A stretch of 64,000 bases of DNA from Linum tenue (taxonomy: Eukaryota > Streptophyta > Magnoliopsida > Malpighiales > Linaceae). Below, one piece after another: positions 35,118 to 46,999 of this stretch. Position numbers and translations under genes: made by a program. The DNA is taken from the NCBI GenBank assembly GCA_946122785.1, contig CAMGYJ010000007.1, forward strand, positions 6,464,909-6,528,908, written 5' to 3'. Each line of letters opens with the position of its first letter. Position 1 is the stretch's first letter. The notes under the pieces are model-generated. The model did no database searches. It saw only the letters and a list, made by a program, of their open reading frames with translations, and was not told the DNA's origin.

Positions 35118-35510
35118 AAAAATAGCATCTCATATTTGAAATTATTTTAACATCAAAGATTGGCTTTCAATAAAATGTAGAAAATAAGGAAGACTTTACT
35201 GTGAAGATAAAGGTTTCATTGATGGAGACTAAAGCATTTTTATTGATGGATTATGATGCTTTTGACGGAGGAGTGATCACAAAGTAATTCAAAATTGATT
35301 TTGAGATCCTTGAAAGCGAGGAGAAAATAGTGCGAGTTAATTATTTTTTCTAGGAGTCGACCCTTGCATGAATTTTTTCACTTTAGTAAGGATTTTTGTC
35401 AATGAGTATAGTATTTTATATTTCTGGTGATTAAATAATTTAGGTTTTTTTATTGTATAAACTAAAATATGTCTCAACTCAAATAGTTTTATCATTTATA
35501 TCATTGATAA

Positions 35511-35543
35511 ATTCACCCGGCCAACGAGGTGGCTCTAATCTAG
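35511..35543 (+). mobile_element. Second Helitron-type 3' terminus
   Basis: ATTCACCCGGCCAACGAGGT...CTAATCTAG followed by T aligns with the 3' end of the Helitron at 4,219-4,252. It has a short CACC/GGTG hairpin about 8 nt before CTAG. The 5' end of this element was not found. Confidence 0.5.
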
Positions 35544-35615
35544 TATGAAGATATACAATTAAAATGAATTATTTAATCCAAACGACTCAGAATGGAGTAT
35601 GGACCGCTGTACTAT

Positions 35616-36468
35616 GGGGTCGTTTGCTTCATGGATTTAAAAATGAGGGTTTTGTAATTTAAAAACGCAATGATTTATCAAGGATTTGAGGCATCATGGA
35701 TTTGTAACAATCCTTTGTTTGTTGGGATGTTTTTATCATGGATTTAAAGGTGTGGGATTTACTACTTGAAGTCAAAATTACATTACTGCCATTTTCTATA
35801 TGTTTGACATGTTTATGATATGTACACAAAAAGAGGACAAAATTTCAAAATTACCTTACTATAATTTTCTATATGTTTGACATGTTTATGATATGTACAC
35901 AAAACAAGGACAATACATACTAATAAGCATAATGTTGCCACATGGACAATAATAATAAACGAGAAAATTCCGTTTTAACTTTTAACGTAACATAATCAAT
36001 TACCAATTCTTTGTCCTCCTTTTCAAAAGTGACATATAACAACATATATTAGAATCGGGAGAACAAAGAATTACACGTTCCATGAAAAGGTCAAAGAAAA
36101 CTAGAACACAAGAAATGATATAAAAAATCTAACTCATGTTTGCACATTAATTGAACGTTTATATTATTCTTTTATTGTTAATTATAATGTATAATAGTTA
36201 AATTTGAGGGCAACCTTGGAATATTAAAAGTGCATGAGGGTATATGGGTAAAATCTCATCAAGAATTTATGTCATATTCCAAATTCCACATCAATATGTG
36301 GGATTTGTAAGTCCGTGGGGTCCACGGATTTGGACCCTTAAAATCCGTGGGCCCCACGGATTTGGTCTCCAAAAAAGATGCAAGCAAACAACGGATTGTA
36401 CCTAAATCCTTGATAGTTGGTTTTTTGGTACCAAATCCATGTACCAAATCCTTGAAGCAAAGGACCCC
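35616..36468. mobile_element. Harbinger-type MITE, 853 bp, upstream of HRD1
   Basis: Inverted ends GGGGTCGTTTGCTTCATGG / CCTTGAAGCAAAGGACCCC, with a 3-bp flank TAT on both sides (35,613-35,615 and 36,469-36,471). The interior has an 84-bp-class tandem duplication (TATATGTTTGACATGTTTAT, about 35,800 and 35,870) and the palindrome-rich CCGTGGGGTCCACGGATTTGG. It belongs to the same family as 60,508-60,958. Confidence 0.7.
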
Positions 36469-36919
36469 TATGTGTCTTGTCTCTACTCCATACCAATTGG
36501 AAATAGACACGTGGTATTCATGACATCCCTCCCCCTTCACTTTCCTCGGTTGCTACCTCTATCTCTGTTTCCTTTTGTTCGGCTCGTTCGAAGAAAAATT
36601 AAGAACGTCTCTTCCTTGCTATCTCCTTCACCAATTGGCCTGTTGAACAATTCTCTTTCCAGATCTGCGATCGGGGCTCATTTCATCGTGCCTATTTCAT
36701 CTGTTTCCATCAGCAGCTAGTTTCAGTCCCCCGTCATCGACAACTCCATCTCCTCCGGCAAGCATGGGGTTCCGGCGAAGAAGATAGATAACAGGCAAAA
36801 GAATCTTTGCCGAAGAACCAAGCCCAACGTTGCTTTCAACCCTAATCGAGGAGACTTCTTCATTCTACAGTAGATTTTCGTAAACTCTCAGCAAATTTCT
36901 GGAAGGGGTGAAAAATTAG

Positions 36920-37045
36920 GTAATCTCCCCCTCCCCCCCCTTTAACTCGTTCTTGAACTGAGGGTTCGCATCCATCAAATTCCTGCAGTGCATCAATGCG
37001 TTTTCTGCTTGTTTGGTCGAATTGGTGTTCTTTACATACCCTCAG
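36920..37045 (+). other. HRD1 5' UTR intron (predicted)
   Basis: Donor GTAATC at 36,920 and acceptor CCCTCAG ending at 37,045, with the start codon 13 bases further on. The upstream pyrimidine-rich leader lies between about 36,490 and 36,919. Predicted from splice consensus only. Confidence 0.5.
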
Positions 37046-37057
37046 GTTGAAGAAGAG

Positions 37058-40000
37058 ATGATGCAGTTGCGGACATATGCAAGCCTCAGTCTGGTTGCTG
37101 CTCTGGCGGTTATATATCATGCATTCAGCACAAGAGGCCAGTTTTATCCAGCTATGGTGTATTTGTCCACCTCCAAGATCAGTTTGGTGCTTCTTCTGAA
37201 CATGGGGCTAGTACTGATGTGTATTTTGTGGCAACTAACCAAGAAGGTCTTCCTTGGTACGCTCCGGGAAGCTGAAGTCGAGAGGTTGAACGAGCAGTCA
37301 TGGAGGGAGGTTATGGAAATCCTCTTCGCAATCACTATCTTCAGGCAGGATTTTTCAGTGGGTTTCCTCGCTATGGTTACAGCCTTGCTATTAGTCAAGG
37401 CTTTGCATTGGTTGGCTCAAAAGAGGGTTGAATACATTGAAACAACACCATCTGTGCCGATGAGGTCTCAAGTCCGGATAGTATCATTTCTTGGGTTTCT
37501 TCTGCTTGTAGACAGTTTGTTTCTGTACAGCTCTATAAAGTATTTGATAGACACTCGACAAGCCTCAGTTTCGCTGTTCTTTGCGTTCGAGTAAGTCAAC
37601 CCTTATCCATTCAAGTTCGGTGAATTCATGTTCAGATTTATTGGTTGTGTTACTTTTTTTTTTTTTTGGTGTGAAAGAAAATAGTTTATAGGCTGGCTAT
37701 CCCCTTCTTTTTTATCAAGCATTCTCTACTCATTGATGCAGTAATTGTTATACGTTGTAGGTATATGATACTGGCAACCACGACAGTGTCAACATTCGTA
37801 AAATACGTCTTCTATGTGAGTGACATGCTTATGGAAGGACAATGGGAAAGAAAGGCTGTGTACACCTTCTACTTGGAACTTATCCGGGACTTACTTCACC
37901 TATCGATGTACCTATGCTTCTTTCTTGTGATCTTCATGTAAGTACTCGAACCTACATCTTCAGTGTGATCACCTCATGCTAATTCATTTATGATATGTCC
38001 TTATCTTGATACTGCAATGCTCCTGCCATGGTTTTTTGGGCCCTGTGAGCTTTCGTCAGGGTTGTGTTTGCTAGTCTAAGGACAACTAAATAGACTGAAA
38101 CAGAAGTAAGTGATGGTGATTATGGGATATAGCATAGGTGTCATTTGAAGCCATAATAATTCTCACAGGGTTGTTGTTTGGCATTTCCTGCCGACTTTGT
38201 GGATGTTCTCTTTATCTTTACAATGCATGCTTTCTCTCAAGTGATTTGGAAGAACCTTTTGCCTATTCAAGCTAGACAAAGAGAAAGTGTATTGCAGTTG
38301 ATAGTTCCCCGGTTATTTGGAAGAAGAAGAAAAATGTCTAGGTTAGGTTTGATTTGTGTGCTCACTTTGTTCTGAAACTAAAAAACAGGAGGAACATAAG
38401 AAAGGAACACTTTTCTCATTTATGTTCCATATTATTTATGGTCCTGGTTCGTTCAATATGCCTACTTTTCATATTTGTGCAGGAACTATGGTGTGCCCTT
38501 GCACCTGATTCGAGAACTTTATGAGACGTTTAGGAATTTCAAAATCCGTGTTGCCGATTACCTTCGTTACAGGAAGATAGCTTCCAATATGAATGATCGG
38601 TTTCCAGATGCAACACCTGAAGAGCTTAACGTGTAAGTTGTACTTGTTAGTGTCTCTGCTCTTACTATGTTAGCATTCATTTGCTGTAATTGGTTATTTC
38701 TTATGAATTACAGAAGTGATGCTACCTGCATTATTTGCCGTGAAGAGATGACCACAGCCAAAAAGTTAATTTGCGGACATCTTTTCCATGTCCATTGTCT
38801 CCGTTCCTGGTTGGAACGCCAGCACACCTGTCCTACTTGCAGAGCATTGGTTGTACCGCCTGAAAATGGTGCTAGTACATCTGGTGGCCAACCTGGGTTG
38901 CGGTCAAACACTAATCAAAATTGTAAGATGCGTTTATGTTATGCACCAAGCTAGTTCATCTATGCTCTTTGCTTTATGGCTTTCAGCTCTTGAATCTTGA
39001 TTCTCAGTGTTATTGTGAATTCCTTCTTACTCAGATTGCGATGATAAGTCTTGTTTTCTTGTTTAGCTTTGATCACACTGCAGTGTGGATACCAATTTCA
39101 TTATTTACTTATGCAGTTTGTAACTTCATGCAATATCTGCTAGCACAAAATAGCTTTTCTAAAATTGTTTGCTAGTAATATTCCAATTGGCTCGACTGTT
39201 TTGGTTTTGCTATAATGGTGGAGATTTGCTGTGAATGAATTATGGGTTTACTGTCATCTCCCGTTTCTCTTAACTGTTGTAACTTGGATGCTTGCTTCAT
39301 TCTCTTTTCTGCTGTTTTAGCTGGGCACAGTATCTTATCTGTTGAAAAATGTTGAATTTGCAGCCTCAAGCAGTGCTAGTACATCTGCGCAAGGTTCAGC
39401 TGGTGATGGTGCTGATGATGATTTGAGCCGACATCAAGCAAGACTCCAAGCAGCTGCCTCTGCAGCAGCTATGTACGAGAGATCATTTGTGTATCCCTCT
39501 CCGAACACTCTAGTGTGGTATGCCTTCTATTCACAGAGAAATCCCGTGAAAAAAACTTCTCAACAGACCATTTCCCTTGTTTGATTCTGGATAAACAAAC
39601 GTTTGGCTTTGTTGGCTCACATTACTGTATCATACCATACGTCATGTCGAGCAGCCGGATAGAAACATTTCGGTTTTGAAAGGCTGAGCTTTTGATCACC
39701 TGTATTCTGTCTGGTGCTGAACACATTCCTCCATCTAGTATATGGAGAAAGAATTTCTTGTTACTTCAAAACCTTTGTCGATGTAGTGAAGCAGCACACT
39801 TTTTGTGGCATTCTGTATGCAGGTCTCCTGGGTATGCTCTATTTCCTGAAGGGCAGAGACCTTCAGCCAACAACAGTTCAGCAGCTGAAGGAGAAGTGAG
39901 TGTGGGTGGACAATCCCAGCCCCCATTTCAGTTCCATGCCGGGCCTTCAAACATGCCGTCTCTGCCTCAAGTCCCCCCAGTCATGTTCGTTCCGTATCAA

Positions 40001-40338
40001 GGAGCTGGTGGCAGTAATCTGAATGTAAGAGGACACAGCAGCGGCTTGGGAGGGCTGTCAAGTTCTGAGATGGAAGCACAGAGAAAGTTTCTGCAAAGCC
40101 AGATAGAGGCAAATTCTTACCTCCTCTTTAATTGTTTGTTTTTGGTAAAGCCTCCTCTGCTGTCTACTCATAGGGTTGATTCATTGTCATGGGGTTTCAG
40201 GTGCTTCAGAGACAGCTCCAGCTTCTGGAGAAGCCCAAAGCAGAGGTGGAAAAGATGGTACCAACCGACCCTGCGGCATCTTCGTCGGAGAGCAAAGGCA
40301 AGGGGATCGTATCGTCTTCTTCCCCGGCGCCGGAATAG
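37058..40338 (+). CDS. HRD1: HRD1-type ERAD E3 ubiquitin ligase, 7 exons, 548 aa
   Basis: Exons 37058-37590, 37761-37937, 38483-38632, 38714-38922, 39364-39517, 39823-40108 and 40201-40338 sum to 1,647 nt, in frame. The N-terminal half holds the multi-span membrane domain (YASLSLVAALAVIYHAF, NMGLVLMCILW, EILFAITIFRQDFSVGF, then FLGFLLLVDSLFLYSS). Exon 4 carries the RING-H2: CIICREEM, CGHLFHVHCL, CPTC. HRD1 sits in the ER membrane and ubiquitinates misfolded proteins for retro-translocation and proteasomal degradation with SEL1 and DERLIN partners. The start at MMQLRTYASL matches the family N-terminus. The C-tail is Ser/Gly/Pro-rich and low complexity, ending in a short coiled stretch. Exon 6 appears to use a GC donor. 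Closest to plant HRD1B by eye. Confidence 0.93.
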
Positions 40339-40339
40339 G

Positions 40340-41976
40340 ATGACGTTTAACTATCGCATTTTTCACGACAGAGATAGAAGACTGGCCTTTTTTTTTATCT
40401 CTTACCTTCTTGTTCAGCGTGTAATATAGATACATAATATCGGAAATCAATGCATTAGCCAAGTGGAAAAGAATTTTTTCTCACGTTTCCTTTTTAACTA
40501 ACATTGCATAGACAACTAGGGTTGTAAAGAGCCAAGCTTATCAGGAGCAGCTGGTGGGTCGGTTTGGGGAAAATCAATGAGTCGAGATTGAAGTATGTCA
40601 TGTTCTGTATGCAAGGCTTGTGAATCAACTCGATGAGCAAGAGATTGAGGTATGCCATGTTTTGTATGCAAGGCTTGTGAATCAGCTCGATTTGATGGCT
40701 TGTTGAGTTTAATTCGCATTTTGACTCGTTTTGAGCATAAGTTGGCTTTTTGTGTGGCTTGTGAGCGAGGCAGCTCGACTAAATTGGGTTGATAATCATT
40801 TATAGATCTGTTGAATCTATATCTACATGTAATGTTTAACACTATGGGCCAACACTGATTAATAAAGATTCACAGGTTTTACCGTAAAAAAAGAAGTAAT
40901 GTTTAACACTATGAGCTCGAGTCGTGTTCGCCGCAAGCTGATTGATGAGTTACGAGTTTGTGAGTTTATTAATGAGTCAATCTCAAGTCGACCTCGTGTG
41001 AAATACAGATTTCAGTAAATGAGTTGAATTTGAACTCATAATCATTTACTAACGAGCTCAGTCTCGATGAAGTTGAAATTCAACCTGACTTGATTTGTTT
41101 GTCGCCACTGGTGGGAAGGCGTGGAGAGTGGAAGTAAAGTAATGGAAGAAAAGAAAATTAAAATGAGTCAGAAATAATATATTATTATGATGTATTGCGA
41201 GATGGTGATTTGTTGGCCGGGGCCACGCCGGTCCTTCTCTAATTGACATTATATATCAACGTGGATTTTGGTTTAGTTTGTGGAACAATTATTGCTAGGG
41301 TTGCTCCCCAGCATGTTCTAGTATATTCCTCGATCGAGTTTATTCCATCTTCTTTTCCGAATTTGATCATTGTGAATTGCGAAACACTTTTAGTTGGATA
41401 ATTTGTACGACAAAAAATCACTCTCCTTTTGCTATGACTATGAACAGAGAGTTTATGCCATTGGTGTTATAAAATTAACAAATTTGTGCATAAGGGCAGA
41501 AGGCTAATGAAAACTCTTTCCCAAGCCTACTTTCGTTAATATTGCCGATGAAAAGAGTTTCTGAGTGACTACAATTTTTCATGTTGGACGTTGGGAATTT
41601 GCTGACGATAATTGTTGGCTTCAACTTCTGCTTTTGATGCCGGCTTCGAATTGATTCTCTTCTAAAGAAAAACCATCTAACCGAACCCATTGGAGACCCT
41701 CTCCAACGCTCAAATTAGAGATTATGATGTTGGAGGAGAAAAATGGGGGATAAAAGAGCTCGTGACAGAAGTATATGAATTAGAAGCGAAGCTCTCACTC
41801 ATCGTTGCTAGATTTTTTCGAGGCTAATTCAAGTGGGTTAACTTGCTTTTAAGTGTATTTTCGATGATCTTATTATATGGTTGTTGATTTGACTAAATTA
41901 GAAGACACGTGTCGCTACTCAAAGAGTCGGAGGTTCCATAGCGCCGAAATAAAAAGAACAACAAACAAACCACATC
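40340..41976. other. HRD1 3' UTR and intergenic
   Basis: A possible HRD1 polyadenylation region is near 40,420-40,460. A 57-bp tandem duplication (AGATTGA-GTATG-CATGTT) lies at 40,585-40,697. GAGTCGACTC-like, low-information words extend to about 41,060. No gene is supported. Confidence 0.5.
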
Positions 41977-42632
41977 AAGAATCTTCTTTCAGCTCTAAAA
42001 AAAAAATTAGTCGTTTGGATGAGGAATTGTAACGGATCAATTTGACACAATTGTCTCGTTTTGAAACAATGTACCAAATTGCCTCGTTTGCCAGCAAAAA
42101 ATTTGGATGGATCAATCTGCCTGAGGTATTTTGAATTGATCCGTTTTGAGTCAATTTCAATTACCTGGGGTGGGGGCAGGTAATTCGAATTGACTCGTTT
42201 TAATTGCCTCGTTTTAATTGCCTCGTTTATAAAACGAGACAATTGATCAAATTGACTCATTTCTAGATTGATCCATCCAAACGACCTAAGAATCTTCTTT
42301 CAGCAGCAGAAGCTGTCGTGTAGACAACTTAATCACAATCTAAGCACACAATTTAATTAAATTAAAATTTTTGGATGGATCAATCTAGAAATGAGTCAAT
42401 TTGATCAATTGTCTCGTTTTATAAACGAGGCAATTAAAACGAGTCAATTCGAATTACCTGCCCCCACCCCAGGTAATTGAAATTGACTCAAAACGAATCA
42501 ATTCAAAATAACTCAGACAGATTGATCCATCCAAATTTTTTGCTGCCAAACGAGGCAATTTGGTACAATTGTCTCAAAACGAGACAATTGTGTTAAATTG
42601 ATCCGTTACAATTCCTCATCCAAACGACCCTA
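41977..42632. repeat. Long near-perfect inverted repeat (two MITE copies head to head)
   Basis: Left copy about 42,011-42,287 and right copy about 42,363-42,631 are reverse complements of each other at about 95% identity, with a loop of about 75-90 bp. Each copy itself begins GTCGTTTGGATG and ends in, or near, CATCCAAACGAC, so each is a small TIR element. The 17-bp word AAGAATCTTCTTTCAGC flanks the left copy (about 41,978 and 42,289). The structure ends 270 bp before the adenylate kinase ATG. Confidence 0.8.
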
Positions 42633-42902
42633 GAATCCAGATTTCTTTTTTCGCTAAAATATAATAATTCCTTTAAACTTGTAATAATGAAATAATTTCT
42701 TACAACTGGAAAAAGAAGCGCCGTGGCGTGCACGTGCCTTTCTTTCTCTCTCTGACTCTGTCCCGAAGAAAGTAGACGAGCGAAAACCCTACTACTGCGA
42801 AGGCAAATCAATAACAATAACTTCACAATTTTCCTGTTTTTTCTCTGCAACCAGACCGCCGGAACACAGGAAAATTTTGTTTTTCTCTCCCACGATCCCG
42901 CC

Positions 42903-44967
42903 ATGGCTGCCGCTCTTCTCCGAATGTCCAGATCCTCATCGGCGCAACTGACAGCCGTCTCCAGAGCTTTCACCTCGCGGAATTTCTCCGCCTCCTCAAC
43001 GTCGTCCTCGGCGTTCAATCCCGAGCCCGACATCGCCAGATCTCCGTCGTCGTCTTTCCTATCCCGGAATTCGCCCTTGCCGCAAGACCCCAAGGACAGG
43101 AACGTCCAGTGGGTGTTCCTCGGCTGCCCAGGCGTCGGGAAAGGGACCTACGCATCTCGCTTATCGAATCTCCTCGGCGTCCCTCACATCGCCACCGGAG
43201 ATCTCGTCCGCGAGGAGCTTAATTCCACCGGTCCTCTCGCCTCTCAGGTCGCTTTCCGTTGATTTGAATTTGCTCTTTTTTCGCTATTGGGATTTGAGTT
43301 AATTGATCATCAAAAACAGGCGTTGCTTTCTTGCTTCTGATTCGAATCTAACTTTCCCCCTTTTTGTGGGAGTTCTGGTTTCCCCCCAAATTGGGTCTGA
43401 TCTAATGAGAAATCAGAGTGTGTTAACAAAATTTGAAGTTGATGGGTATGGTGCAGCTCAAGGAGATTGTGAACCAAGGGAAATTGGTTTCAGATGAAAT
43501 CATTATCAACTTGCTATCCAAGCGCCTTGAAGCAGGGGAAGCTAAGGGAGAATCCGGTTTCATTCTCGATGGCTTTCCTCGAACTATTAGGCAAGCGGTA
43601 AGGCACTTTTAATCTGATTTACTACTACTAATAATGATTTTTTATTTGGACTGGCATGCTCTACATCTCTTCAGTACTAACTAGAATTTCATACTCCTTT
43701 GTTAACTCTCACAAGGAGCTAAATTTTTAGTTTCTTTGAAGACCTACATAAACGCTGTTTGACATACTGTTTGAGGATGTGCTTGAGAGATTGATGTTTG
43801 CAGTTGCATGCAAGAAGAAACATATAATTCTTCATTGGAGCTTCTGAGTTTGAGTGTATTAGATATGCACATGTAATCTCAAGTGCATCGAAATTATTTG
43901 GTCTCCAAGATATGTGGGTCGGAGGTATTTGTAGTTGCAATCTAGAAAAGGGGTGTCTTTTTTCTCACTTTTCTGTCACAACCTTTACAAATGCACTTAA
44001 TCAATCAGAGTTATGAAAATACACTTCAAGTAACATCCATTTTCACATACACTGATGGAACACATGCTAAGACATTTGGCCTTGGCACGAATCACCACAA
44101 GCTGATGCTTCATAATGTGATCGTATGACAGGAAATATTGGAAGGAGTCACAGAAATTGATTTGGTGGTGAACCTTCAGCTTAGGGAAGAAGCTCTCCTT
44201 GCAAAATGTCTTGGTCGTAGAATCTGCAGCCAGTGTGGAGGAAACTACAACATTGCTTGCATTGACATCAAGGGGGATAATGGTGAACCTGGTATCTATA
44301 TGGCTCCTCTTCCGGCACCGCCACAATGCGCAGACAAACTGATCCAACGTGCCGATGATACTGAAGAAGTTGTGAAGGCTCGGTTACAAATTTATAACGA
44401 GATGGTATTTCCCCTTCTCTATCTTGTTAAGTACTCTCGTTTTTGTTTGTTTGATGTTGTTATAATTCTTCCACTAATGGCTGATTAATGTTGTGATATG
44501 CTCATAGTTGCGCCTGGTCCTATTTCCTTTCATTTTCCCATTGTCTGTTGTAGCACGGGAACTAGACTAGTTGTCTGTTTTGCTTCACTTTCAATACCAT
44601 TTAAGATTGGTCATGTTGAACGAGGACCCATTAGTTTTGATTTCCACTTGCTCCATCTTTAATGTTGAATCTCCCATGTCAAAATGTATAATGTGGATTA
44701 AAATTGGGCAGGTTATCCAATAGTTGCAAAGCCCTTATTAATGTCTGTTGTCTTTGCATTACAATGTATTGTTAATATGTCATGTGTTCCCACTAATAGC
44801 CAACTGTTCTTGTCTCGATCCAGAGTCGACCCTTGGAGGAATTTTACCGAAGTCGAGGCAAGTTGTTGGAGTTCAGTCTTCCAGGGGGGATTCCGGAATC
44901 ATGGCCGAAGCTGCTTGAAGCTCTGAACCTCGAGGACCATGAAGTTAAGCGCTCTGCAGCAGCATGA
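42903..44967 (+). CDS. ADK1: Adenylate kinase, organellar (ADK1-like), 4 exons, 300 aa
   Basis: Exons 42903-43247, 43457-43597, 44132-44404 and 44824-44967 total 903 nt. The enzyme interconverts ATP + AMP and 2 ADP. The P-loop is GCPGVGKGT (residues about 80-88), the AMP-binding segment is [10 protein letters not shown], and FILDGFPRT follows. The LID region has a CSQC pair ([15 protein letters not shown]). [17 protein letters not shown] and [14 protein letters not shown] are as in plant mitochondrial/chloroplast ADKs. The first about 60 residues are Ser/Arg/Ala-rich with few acids, an organelle transit peptide. It is most like the Arabidopsis At2g37250 type; mitochondrial versus plastid targeting cannot be decided here. 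It is convergent with ELP6 (785 bp between stops). Confidence 0.93.
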
Positions 44968-45752
44968 GCTCTTGTTCTCCTATATTTATATGTAGCATAT
45001 CCCACCAGTTTAAGTTAGGTCATTCTTTGCACGAAGGAGCGCCGTGCATACAAAAAATTGAAGATATAGAACAGTAAATGTGAAATAATCCAGGCCAAGC
45101 GAGACCATATGTAAGGTTTTTATCACTTGTTGTGGGGGAGTAAAGAGACTCTTCTTTGCCTGATGCATGGTCTCACTAGCCAAGCTCGATAAGTATTTCG
45201 TTTGTATTTCAGACAAAGGTGTCTTATCCTTTCAATTTTGGGTGTATTTGTTTGGTTATAAAACTTCATATTAGGGATTTAAAGAAATCCCAGAGGGGTT
45301 AATGAGGCAATGCCAAGTTAGGATTGTATTGTACCAACTACTTCAATTCTTCAAATAACATCGACAGACGACAGCAGCGAGCTCTTGCTCTGCTAGGTTT
45401 TTTTTCCTATTTGCAGGCTTTCCAATGTGGTCTTGTTAGTATATCTTAATTGAATTCTGCTTCACTTGTAATCGATCTCCAACATGATTAAGCAAGAAGC
45501 TGAAGAGAGTTCAACTGGAGAGGAAGTTGACGAATGCCAATCTCGTTACAAATTTGAACAGAAAAAGAACGGTAGGCATGAAGGGAAAAGATTTAGAACC
45601 CTAACGATCTGATGCAGGTGAATCCAATCATCCCTGCTCTCTGATGGGGTTCTTCCCCCATGAGAATAAGCTCATCTACTCCTGTAAGCTAAAAGAATTG
45701 TCCCACGTTGAGAAGTTTCTAGCTCCTAGACACAAATGACCTATAGGCTCTT
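44968..45752. other. Convergent 3' regions of ADK1 and ELP6
   Basis: Holds the two 3' UTRs. No further gene was seen. Confidence 0.5.
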
Positions 45753-46989
45753 TCAAGTTCGAGCTCCAGGATAGAAGTACTCGACACTGTTTTCCTTGAT
45801 CCGGAACTGGAAATTGCTCATTCTGTTATTCAAGCTTCCTCTCCTGTTGCACTGATCTCTGTTCAACACGGTCATCTGCAGTCCATCGAAACAAGCTAGG
45901 ATTTTCAGACTTGGAACGGCTTGTTATGAAATCCAGACTGGAAATGTGTTGCTGAAAGATTTGCAGCAAGTGAAAAACTGCATAAAGAAGTTTACCTGTC
46001 CATGGACATCAGCAGCCAAACCAGTGGCTAAAGGTTTCACCTTTACCAAAACATCTGCAGCATACTCCATCTGTTTTAGAAACACCGGCCTGTCCATGCT
46101 CGAGTAGAAGTCGTCGTGATTAAGCATGACCAACGAACATCCCTGCATCACAAGCAGGCAGATGCTCCACAATTAAACCAAAGAACAACAACCCTCACGT
46201 ATCGAATCGAAGCATCGTCGTAACACAAATTACAACGTATGTGCTTACATGGTGGTTTGATGTTAGAGCATGGCAATAGTGCAGGAAGTCCAGAACATGA
46301 TCCGAAGATCCATGTGCAGCCACCTCTATCAGAGAAACATCATCTATCACGATCGTGAGACACTTCCTGTTGCCTTCAGGCAAGGAATTCAAGACTTTAG
46401 TGATGTTTGCAAACAAGGCAAACAACCCACTTCTACCACCACCAGCTTTTCCTTCTTCTCCAAATATTCAACAATGGCACCAAATCATCAACATTCACCA
46501 CAACCAAAGCAACATTCAATTGCCGTAAAAGCTGAGAAATTCAAATTTCAAAGACTATTTCTTTGTCTCACCTGGGCACTGAACATTAAGCATGTCAACG
46601 AAAATGAACCTACCCTTCTCTCTCTGGGCAGCTAGATTGCAGCCCTAACAACGAAAAAAAACTTCAAGAATTCAAACCAGGAAGCCAAAATTCTGAACTT
46701 TTCGGAAGCCAAAACAGTCATAAACAGAGAGATAGAAAGAGGGTACGAGTTTTCGGAGAATGCGGTCGTAGTGGGAGAAAGGGTTGGCGAAGGCGAGGAA
46801 GAGGACGACATTGGAGGAGTTGGAAGTTGCAGTAAGCAGGCGTTTGATAAGCTGGTGAAGAACGAAGGAGCCGCTCGTCTCTACGCAGTCCTCGATCAGA
46901 ACTGCTTTCCCGCCAAGAGGCGACTTCGATTGGGTCAGCTGGTCCAGCCCTAGGGCTTCATCTAGCAAATTCCGAGCTCGACTGTCCAT
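45753..46989 (-). CDS. ELP6: Elongator complex protein 6 (ELP6), 5 exons, 264 aa
   Basis: Exons 46989-46747, 46644-46572, 46457-46249, 46142-45996 and 45875-45753 sum to 795 nt. Recognisable blocks: [87 protein letters not shown], and the end [22 protein letters not shown]6 has a RecA-like fold without a working P-loop and forms the ELP4-5-6 ring of Elongator, needed for wobble-uridine tRNA modification and linked to transcription elongation. Length is as in Arabidopsis. The exon 3 acceptor was chosen to keep the frame (CPEEGKAGG) and is the least certain border. Confidence 0.92.
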
Positions 46990-46999
46990 TTCTGCGCGC

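Noticed and set aside
36259..36540. 93-aa minus-strand frame
   Set aside because: Mostly MITE terminal sequence; no domain.
40144..40200. Alternative GT donor for the last HRD1 intron
   Set aside because: Intron would be 57 nt, and the added residues (SYLLFNCLF) are not in the family.
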